Of a DNA stretch of 35,030 nt, positions 9,801-14,872 are shown in pieces. This DNA is from an uncultured Roseburia sp. GTDB taxonomy: Bacteria > Bacillota > Clostridia > Lachnospirales > Lachnospiraceae. Position numbers and translations under genes: made by a program. Below the pieces are notes generated by a model. It was given only the letters and a program-made list of their open reading frames with translations. It was not told where the DNA came from and made no database searches. The DNA lies in NCBI GenBank assembly GCA_947652855.1, contig CANTEO010000025.1, positions 1 to 35,030 on the forward strand, given 5' to 3'. Numbering within the stretch: position 1 is the stretch's first letter; every line of letters begins with the position of its first letter.

Positions 9801-11436
9801 CCCCAATATAAACCGTCGTGGAGGTCACGACCTTTTCCCGAATCGCGTCAATCGGCGGATTCGTCACCTGCGCGAACAGCTGCTTGAAATAGTCAAACAG
9901 CGGCTGATGATCGTTCGCCAGCGCCGCCAGGGGCGTGTCGACGCCCATGGCCGCCGTCCCTTCGCCCCCATCCCTCGCCATCGGCAGAATCTCTTCCCGA
10001 AGCGACTCATACGTATAGCCAAACGCTTTCTGCATCCGAACACGCGCCTCCTTTGCGTATTCCGGCACGCGCCTGTTGGGAATCTTAAGATCGCTTAGGC
10101 AGATTAAGTTCTGATCCAGCCATTCGCCGTAAGGCTGCTTTTTTGCATACGCCTCCTTAAACTCCTCATCGTCAATCAGCCGCCCCTGCTTCGTGTCCAC
10201 CAGAAGCATCTTGCCGGGGCGCAGGCGCTCCTTCGCCACGATTTTCGTCGGCGGGATGTCCAAAACGCCGACCTCCGAAGACAAAATCAGCGTGTCATCG
10301 TCCATAATATAATACCTGGAAGGACGTAAGCCGTTGCGGTCCAGCACCGCCCCCATGATGTCACCGTCCGAAAACAGGATGGAGGCGGGGCCGTCCCAAG
10401 GCTCCATCATCGTCGCGTAATACTGGTAAAAATCCTTCTTTTTCTGCGACATCAGCGCATTGTTTGCCCAAGGCTCCGGGATCAGGATCATGACGGCAAG
10501 CGGCAGGTCCATCCCACTCATCACAAGAAACTCCAGCGTATTGTCAAGCATTGCGGAATCCGATCCCTCGCTGTTGATGACAGGCAGCACCTTAAGCAGC
10601 TCCCCCTTTAGCTGCCCCGACTCCATCGTCTCCTCACGGGCCAGCATCTTATCGGCGTTGCCCTTAATCGTGTTGATCTCCCCATTATGCACGATAAAGC
10701 GGTTCGGATGCGCCCGCTCCCAGCTTGGGTTCGTGTTCGTGGAAAAGCGGGAATGCACCGTAGCGATCGCCGATTCATAATCCGCATCCTGCAAATCCAG
10801 GAAAAACTGCCTTAACTGCTCCACCAAAAGCATTCCCTTATACACAATCGTCCGGCTGGAAAGGGAGACGACATACGCATTGTCGTTGGACTGCTCGAAG
10901 ACGCGGCGCGCCACATAGAGCTTACGGTCAAACGCAAGCCCCCTCTCCACATCCGCCGGGCGGCGCACAAAGCCCTGCATGATATATGGCATGCAGGCCG
11001 CCGCCTTCTGCCCAAGCTTAGAAGGGTCGCAGGGAACCTCCCTCCAGCCCAAAAACTCCATGCCCTCTTTTTTGACAATGACCTCAAACATCTTCTTCGC
11101 CTGGCTGCGTTTCGGCTCATCCTGCGGGAAAAAGAACATCCCAACGCCGTAGTCCCGCTCCTCCCCCAGGGAAATCCCAAGCTCCGCCGCCGCTTTTTTA
11201 AAAAATCTATGGGAAATCTGAAGCAGGATGCCGACGCCGTCTCCCGTCTTTCCCTCCGCGTCCTTCCCGGCCCTGTGCTTTAGGCTCTCCACAATCTTAA
11301 GCGCGTTCGCTACCGTGTCATGCGTCTTGATCCCTTTTATATTGACGGCCGCCCCGATCCCGCAGCTGTCATGCTCAAACCTGGGGTCGTACAGACCCTG
11401 CGCCTTACCGCCCTGTTCCAAAAATCGCTGCATCAT
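6883..11436 (-). CDS. gltB: Glutamate synthase large (alpha) subunit
   Basis: This 1517-residue enzyme converts 2-oxoglutarate plus glutamine to two glutamates. The N-terminal class II amidotransferase is marked by HDSCGIG; C25 becomes the N-terminal nucleophile after removal of a 24-residue propeptide. Central and FMN-binding synthase domains follow (LPGKKVYPWIAKTR, then SGYDGGTGAAP). The [3Fe-4S] cysteines are C1123, C1129 and C1134. The C-terminal GXGXG-type beta helix (VEGVGDHGCEYMTGG) is intact. I place the start at 11436 because AGAAAGGA lies seven bases upstream; an in-frame ATG at 11457 would put that site inside the gene. It heads the gltB-gltD operon for nitrogen assimilation. Confidence 0.97.
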   Translation of the reverse strand: MMQRFLEQGGKAQGLYDPRFEHDSCGIGAAVNIKGIKTHDTVANALKIVESLKHRAGKDAEGKTGDGVGILLQISHRFFKKAAAELGISLGEERDYGVGMFFFPQDEPKRSQAKKMFEVIVKKEGMEFLGWREVPCDPSKLGQKAAACMPYIMQGFVRRPADVERGLAFDRKLYVARRVFEQSNDNAYVVSLSSRTIVYKGMLLVEQLRQFFLDLQDADYESAIATVHSRFSTNTNPSWERAHPNRFIVHNGEINTIKGNADKMLAREETMESGQLKGELLKVLPVINSEGSDSAMLDNTLEFLVMSGMDLPLAVMILIPEPWANNALMSQKKKDFYQYYATMMEPWDGPASILFSDGDIMGAVLDRNGLRPSRYYIMDDDTLILSSEVGVLDIPPTKIVAKERLRPGKMLLVDTKQGRLIDDEEFKEAYAKKQPYGEWLDQNLICLSDLKIPNRRVPEYAKEARVRMQKAFGYTYESLREEILPMARDGGEGTAAMGVDTPLAALANDHQPLFDYFKQLFAQVTNPPIDAIREKVVTSTTVYIGEDGNLLEESAKNCQALKVDNPILTNTDLMKIKEMDVEGFQVAVIPIVYYKNTSLEKAVDRLFVEADRAYRDGANILILSDRGVDENHVPIPSLLAVSALQQHLVKTKKRTAVAMILESGEPREVHHFAALLGYGACAVNPYLAQDTVKQLVEERMLDKDPYAAIQDYNAAIVSGIVKIASKMGISTIQSYQGSKIFEAVGIDKGVIDKYFTDTVSRIGGITLKDIEEDVDALHSQAYDPLGLETDLSLDSRGRHKMRSGADPHLYSPAAIHLLQESTKRGDYAQFKEYVRLVNAEERGACLRGLMEFRYPKKGVPLEEVESVDSIVTRFKTGAMSYGSISKEAHEALAVAMNRLHGKSNSGEGGEEEERMESKSSARNKCSAIKQVASGRFGVTSRYLVSADEIQIKMAQGAKPGEGGHLPGKKVYPWIAKTRLSTPGVSLISPPPHHDIYSIEDLEQLIYDLKNANRNARITVKLVSEAGVGTVAAGVAKAGAQVILISGYDGGTGAAPKSSIHNAGLPWELGLAETHQTLILNGLRDKVRIEADGKLMSGRDVAIAALLGAEEFGFATAPLVTLGCVMMRVCHLDTCPAGIATQNPQLRRRFAGKPEYVENFMRFIAQDLREHMAKLGCRTVDDLVGRSDLLKAREDVSERERKIDLSGILGSPFSGAKGKVAFQPKHVYDFHLERTKDVTVLLRKLKGALEGGQRRSLDVEVTNTDRSFGTIFGSEITKRHKDGLADDTFFVRCSGSGGQSFGAFIPRGLTLELSGDSNDYFGKGLSGGKLIVYAPAGVKFKREENVIIGNVALYGATGGKAFISGVAGERFAVRNSGAIAVVEGVGDHGCEYMTGGRVAVLGGTGKNFAAGMSGGIAYVLDEKSDLYTRLNKEMVRSEVISNKYDVLELKEMIKEHVALTNSEKGKAILEDFSSYLPKFKKVIPYDYQKMLMAIVQMEEKGLSSDQAQIEAFYASTRK

Positions 11437-11487
11437 GTCCTCATCCTTTCTGTGCATCTAAGATGCCTTCTGCCTTTTCTGGGATCA

Positions 11488-11516
11488 AGCATACAACTTT
11501 TTTTCCGGTTTGTAAA
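11488..11516 (-). promoter_or_regulatory. Sigma-A-type promoter for gltBD
   Basis: On the minus strand TTTACA (11511-11516) and TATGCT (11488-11493) are exactly 17 bp apart. This leaves a leader of about 45 bases before the gltB start at 11436. I see no GltC- or TnrA-like site that I could defend. Confidence 0.65.
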
Positions 11517-11624
11517 CAGTTTTTTTGTTTAAATTGTCAGATAATATGATAATTAATATTTTTAACAGAAATTGTATTTCATATTTTAACCATTTTTTTA
11601 ATATTTTTTGGAATCAGACACAAT

Positions 11625-13427
11625 TTAAGCCATTCTTTTTTCTGCCGTCCTCAAGCAATGCCCTCTCAGCAGCTCCCAAAGCAGCTCCATCTTGGAAAGC
11701 ACGATGCCCCTGTCCTTCGTGGCCTTTGCCTTCCCTGTTTTGGGATCCGCGCATAGGCTGTCATATGTCCTCCCGCCGACGTTTTCCCCGTGCAGAGACC
11801 GGGAAAATTCCGCAAGGAAGGAAATGAACGCCTCATCGGGATGTCCTGTCTTAGCGAAGCGGGCAAACAGGCCGAACCACAAAAAGCTGTCCTTCGCGTC
11901 AAAGAGCCGCGCCGTCTCCTTTGTTACCGCCCGCTCCAGCCTGCCCACCAGCTCCCCAAAACGCGCAAAATCTGCTTCAGACGCATTTTGCCTTAAATAT
12001 TCGCACTGATACTCCTGCTCCTTTTTCCAGTCCTCTATGTAATACGCCGCCATGACGGACTCCACGACGACGCGCCCGACGGCCCCGTTTTTAAACTCTG
12101 ACGCCTTGTAGTTTCCGATGTCCAAAAAAAACGGCCTCCTTGAAAGCTCCTTCACCGCCTTCGCATACGCCGCCCCAAGCCTTGTGACGCCCCTTTGGGA
12201 CGCAGTCATCGGCTTTCCGTCGTTGTAGCGCTCAATGTGATAGCCGATGTCCTCCTCCGAGCAGTTTAAATACTGATCGTAATTAAAGCTGTAATCCAAA
12301 AATCGATCCTTCAGCTCATCCGGAAGGTCGCAAAATTTCTTTCCCCGAATGTCAAACTCCATATTGATGACGACGGGAAACCCCTGCCCGTCCAAGACGG
12401 CGTTCCCGTTTCCGTCTTTTTTCGCCGCCTGATACCGGATCATGGGCCTGCGGATATGCCTGGACACCTTATACCCGTTCTTGGAATAGAGATAGGCGTT
12501 CGTGCAGCGCTGCTTTCCGTCCAAATCCCAAATGATCGGGATGCCGTGAATCACCTGCTCTGCAAACACCAACGGGTGCAGCCTGTTCCCCTGTAAAATG
12601 TCAGACACCAGATTTCCTTTCATAGAGGCGGACCATTGCCCCGACTCCCGCTGAAGCGGATGGTCAAACCGGATCGTATGCCCGTCAATCTTCTTTATGA
12701 TGGATGAAATGCTGATCTTATCCGTCTTGCAGCGTTCCATCGTCTGCCCTGTCCCTGTCATCGTTTCCTCATCCTCCTTATCTTTCCCCGCCGTCCCGCT
12801 TTCATACAGCGCGCAGGCGCTTGAAAATTCCTTTAACTCCTCGCAATGCCTCCTGTAACGCTTGTCCGAAAGGCCCAGCTCCCGCTTAATGACAGACGCA
12901 GGGACGCCCTCCATCTTCCGTATGGCAATCTGCCTTTGCGTCTTTGATAAGCGTTCCAGATATTTTCCTGCCGCCCCGCCCTCCAAGCTCCCTTCCAGGC
13001 AGACGTCCGCCCGGTCGCCGGACCAAAGCGTCTCCCCCAGGGACGGCCCGTCCGCCCCGTCTATCGGGGCGTCCAAAGAGACATCCTCCAAATAGGCCCA
13101 TTTTGGCTTTCCGTCCCGGCCCACCGCCACCTCGCCAGCCTCGTCCCTTATCGCCGCCCTTTGCTTCCGCTTGCCGCAATTTTGCCGTTTCCACTCTTCA
13201 CAAAGCGCACGGCTTAACGCCCCATACAGATAGCCGTCCCGATCGCCCTTGTTTGGGTCGTATGTCTTACGGCACGCAATTTCTGCAAAAGCATGATTCG
13301 CAGCGGAATAATACTCATCCAGATCCTTGCCCAAAACGCGGCCAATTTTACGGGACAAAATGCTGCGCACCAGGGCGCGGAGCTGCTTTGCATTGTCACG
13401 GTAATAAAATTCCAGCCATCCGTCCAT
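11625..13427 (-). CDS. Sigma-70-like / DUF262 fusion regulator
   Basis: This 600-residue protein joins two modules. Residues 1-85 look like sigma region 2 (DLDEYYSAANHAFAEI, then YDPNKGDRDGYLYGALSRAL). Residues about 155-200 look like a region-4 helix-turn-helix (LSKTQRQIAIRKMEGV, then IKRELGLSDKRYRRH). Residues about 235-430 match the N-terminal DUF262 (GmrSD/ParB-like) fold, with HPLQR ending at R260 and the hallmark DLDGKQR at 301-307. The rest, to residue 600, is helical and unassigned. No C-terminal HNH nuclease motif is visible. ATG 13427 has AAAAGGAT 13 bases upstream; a GTG at 13439 is an alternative start. It is transcribed away from the Xre/ImmA pair from a promoter covered by operator-like repeats. 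A role as activator of the tail operon is inference. Confidence 0.8.
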   Translation of the reverse strand: MDGWLEFYYRDNAKQLRALVRSILSRKIGRVLGKDLDEYYSAANHAFAEIACRKTYDPNKGDRDGYLYGALSRALCEEWKRQNCGKRKQRAAIRDEAGEVAVGRDGKPKWAYLEDVSLDAPIDGADGPSLGETLWSGDRADVCLEGSLEGGAAGKYLERLSKTQRQIAIRKMEGVPASVIKRELGLSDKRYRRHCEELKEFSSACALYESGTAGKDKEDEETMTGTGQTMERCKTDKISISSIIKKIDGHTIRFDHPLQRESGQWSASMKGNLVSDILQGNRLHPLVFAEQVIHGIPIIWDLDGKQRCTNAYLYSKNGYKVSRHIRRPMIRYQAAKKDGNGNAVLDGQGFPVVINMEFDIRGKKFCDLPDELKDRFLDYSFNYDQYLNCSEEDIGYHIERYNDGKPMTASQRGVTRLGAAYAKAVKELSRRPFFLDIGNYKASEFKNGAVGRVVVESVMAAYYIEDWKKEQEYQCEYLRQNASEADFARFGELVGRLERAVTKETARLFDAKDSFLWFGLFARFAKTGHPDEAFISFLAEFSRSLHGENVGGRTYDSLCADPKTGKAKATKDRGIVLSKMELLWELLRGHCLRTAEKRMA

Positions 13428-13547
13428 ACTGCTTACCACATCCTTTTCTTATTTCCGGTTGACGGATTGTGCAAAATATTCTATAATTATGCAAACATAT
13501 GTATCAATCCATCGTTTTTTACGTATTATTTTCAACTCACGCATTTT

Positions 13548-13575
13548 ATTATACGTAATATTTTCTATTTGTCAA
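13548..13575 (-). promoter_or_regulatory. Consensus sigma-A promoter for the sigma-DUF262 gene
   Basis: On the minus strand a perfect TTGACA (13570-13575) and a perfect TATAAT (13548-13553) are separated by 16 bp. The leader to the start at 13427 would be about 115 bases. An operator repeat lies across the spacer and -10, so repression by the neighbouring Xre protein is expected. Confidence 0.8.
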
Positions 13576-13591
13576 CATATTTACGTAATAT
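13563..13591 (+). promoter_or_regulatory. Candidate xre promoter
   Basis: TTCTAT (13563-13568) and TAATAT (13586-13591) are 17 bp apart, giving a very short leader before GGAGG at 13603 and the ATG at 13613. The -10 lies inside the third operator repeat, which would give negative autoregulation. The -35 is poor. Confidence 0.4.
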
Positions 13592-13612
13592 TTTCAGACA
13601 TTGGAGGGCATC

Positions 13613-14032
13613 ATGAAAATTTATGACCGAATTAAGTCACTCTGTAAACAAAAGGGGGTGAGCGTCACTGACACGGAATCCGCGCTTGGGTTCGCGCGGG
13701 GATCCCTGTCCAAAATTGACAAGAACAAGCCAAGCATGGAAAAGGTGGAAAAGCTCGCTTCTTACTTTCAGACCACCACCGGCTACATTATGAGCGGCGC
13801 AGAGCCGGAACACGAAAAATACAGCCTGAACACAAAAGATAAAAAAGAGATCACCGCGATTCTTTCCAACACAAAAGAGATGCTAAGGCAGCCGGGCCTT
13901 ATGTTTGACGGAGAGCCTGCCAGCCAGGAATCCATCGACTCCATCCTGGCCGCGATGGAGGTGGGAATGGAGCTTGCGAAAAAAAGGAACAAGGAACTCT
14001 TTACGCCAAAAAAATGGAAAAAGGAACCGTGA
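13613..14032 (+). CDS. Xre-family (HTH_3) repressor
   Basis: This 139-residue protein has an N-terminal HTH_3 domain at about 1-62 (IYDRIKSLCKQKGVSVTDTE, then GFARGSLSKIDKNKPSMEKV). A charged C-terminal half of about 75 residues follows, with no peptidase signature. The start at 13613 is chosen because GGAGG sits five bases upstream; a TTG at 13601 would enclose that site. It is followed immediately by an ImmA-type metallopeptidase, the classic ImmR/ImmA arrangement of integrative elements and prophages in Firmicutes. It probably binds the three TACGTAWTATTTTC repeats just upstream and represses both itself and the divergent sigma-DUF262 gene. Confidence 0.88.
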   Translation: MKIYDRIKSLCKQKGVSVTDTESALGFARGSLSKIDKNKPSMEKVEKLASYFQTTTGYIMSGAEPEHEKYSLNTKDKKEITAILSNTKEMLRQPGLMFDGEPASQESIDSILAAMEVGMELAKKRNKELFTPKKWKKEP

Positions 14033-14036
14033 TGAA

Positions 14037-14465
14037 ATGAAGACACCATCCCAGGTTGCAAGACAACTTATTACAAAGCATGAAACGAGAAATCCTTTTC
14101 AGATCGCCAAAGAGAAAAAGGCGATCCTGGTGACGGCTCCCCTTGTTGACGTCCGGGGATTTTACCAGTATTTCAAAAGGCAGAACATTATCTATATCGA
14201 CCAGTCCTTAACCGACCGCCAAAAAGAGTTTGTATGCGCCCACGAATTGGGGCATATGATGATGCATCGGAATTCCAATGCCATATTTATGGACACGCAC
14301 ACGTTTTTCGTCACGAATAAATATGAAAACGAGGCGAATGAATTTGCCGTCCACCTTCTGATTTCCGACGAGGCGATTTTCGAACACCGGGATTTCACCA
14401 CCGGGCAGCTGGCAAGGCTGCTAGGCTACGAGGAGGCCCTAATCAGGCTGCGCCTCAAAGCCTGA
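14037..14465 (+). CDS. ImmA/IrrE-family zinc metallopeptidase
   Basis: The 142-residue protein carries the zinc-binding HExxH motif H69-E-L-G-H73 within FVCAHELGHMMMH. The distal Glu is probably in the ENEANEFAVHLL helix. These are the signatures of the ImmA/IrrE (DUF955) family, which cleaves Xre-type repressors to induce mobile elements. The start at 14037 is four bases after the xre stop, with AAGGAA upstream; an upstream in-frame extension overlaps xre in another frame and looks non-coding. Translational coupling with xre is likely. By analogy with ICEBs1 ImmA it should cleave the upstream Xre protein and so induce the tail locus. Confidence 0.9.
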   Translation: MKTPSQVARQLITKHETRNPFQIAKEKKAILVTAPLVDVRGFYQYFKRQNIIYIDQSLTDRQKEFVCAHELGHMMMHRNSNAIFMDTHTFFVTNKYENEANEFAVHLLISDEAIFEHRDFTTGQLARLLGYEEALIRLRLKA

Positions 14466-14508
14466 CGCATCGTATGGCTTTTTGCCCGATAAGCAACGCT
14501 TCTAAACA

Positions 14509-14555
14509 CAGGCAAGCGCATGGAACGAATCTTCCATGCGCTTGCCTGCGTTTTG
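14509..14555 (+). terminator. Long perfect hairpin between immA and the polymerase operon
   Basis: CAGGCAAGCGCATGGAA (14509-14525) pairs perfectly with TTCCATGCGCTTGCCTG (14532-14548) around the 6-base loop CGAATC. The short T-run CGTTTTGG follows. It is probably an intrinsic terminator closing the xre-immA transcript. The T-run is weak, so a role as a protein-binding site or attenuator for the downstream operon remains possible. Confidence 0.6.
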
Positions 14556-14587
14556 GTAGGTAAAAAAGCCTCAGCAGGCCCAAAGGA

Positions 14588-14617
14588 ACCGTTCAGGGAA
14601 ACGGTGACCGTTCAGGG
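14588..14617. promoter_or_regulatory. Direct and inverted repeat upstream of the polymerase operon
   Basis: CCGTTCAGGG occurs at 14589-14598 and again at 14608-14617, 19 bp start to start. ACCGTT (14588-14593) and AACGGT (14600-14605) form an inverted repeat inside the same stretch. It lies between the hairpin and the first gene of the operon, where a regulator would bind. I see no convincing sigma-A promoter in 14549-14692, so this may be the recognition site of a dedicated factor such as the sigma-DUF262 protein. That is inference. Confidence 0.4.
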
Positions 14618-14692
14618 CGCAATTCCCCTCCAAAAACAGAAGAATGGATTAGGCGCCTTTTTGGGGCCATCAAAAAAAGGAGGGTACGGCAT

Positions 14693-14872
14693 ATGGATCA
14701 CAGGACATTTGGAGGAAGGATTTACCATAGCGATTTTACCAAAAAAGCCACGCTGGCTGAGATTGCGGAGCGCATTGCGTCAGACAGGCGGTTTGACCTG
14801 GAATGCAGGCGAAACGCAGAGTACCGGAATCGGCCGGAAGGCGAGGGGAAGGGAGGCGAGGCAAATGCTTGA
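14693..14872 (+). CDS. Small protein of unknown function, first gene of the tail operon
   Basis: A 59-residue reading frame starts at ATG 14693 behind AAAGGAGGG, one of the best ribosome binding sites in the window. It is charged and soluble (MDHRTFGGRIYHSDFTKK, then LAEIAERIASDRRFDLE near residues 21-37). Its stop overlaps the start of the polymerase gene by 8 bases, giving tight translational coupling. I recognise no family. Position suggests a regulator, accessory factor or leader peptide for the polymerase. The reading frame differs from the polymerase's, so it is a separate gene and not an N-terminal extension of it. Confidence 0.65.
   Translation: MDHRTFGGRIYHSDFTKKATLAEIAERIASDRRFDLECRRNAEYRNRPEGEGKGGEANA

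Larger units (their letters stand above)
13520..13595. promoter_or_regulatory. Three operator-like repeats (TACGTAWTATTTTC) in the divergent region
   Basis: TACGTATTATTTTC (13520-13533), TACGTAATATTTTC (13552-13565) and TACGTAATATTTTC (13582-13595) are spaced 32 and 30 bp apart, about three helical turns. Each centres on the palindrome TACGTA. The middle copy covers the -10 and spacer of the minus-strand promoter, and the right copy covers the putative plus-strand -10. They are best read as Xre operators. Confidence 0.7.

Noticed and set aside
11517..11624. Possible attachment-site boundary of the tail locus
   Set aside because: I looked for a direct repeat matching the right side near 32870-32900 and saw none by eye. 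No integrase is present.
14520..14864. N-terminal 115-residue extension of the polymerase reading frame
   Set aside because: It begins inside a hairpin, has no ribosome binding site, and overlaps a better-supported 59-residue gene. ATG 14865 has a good site and a coupled overlap.
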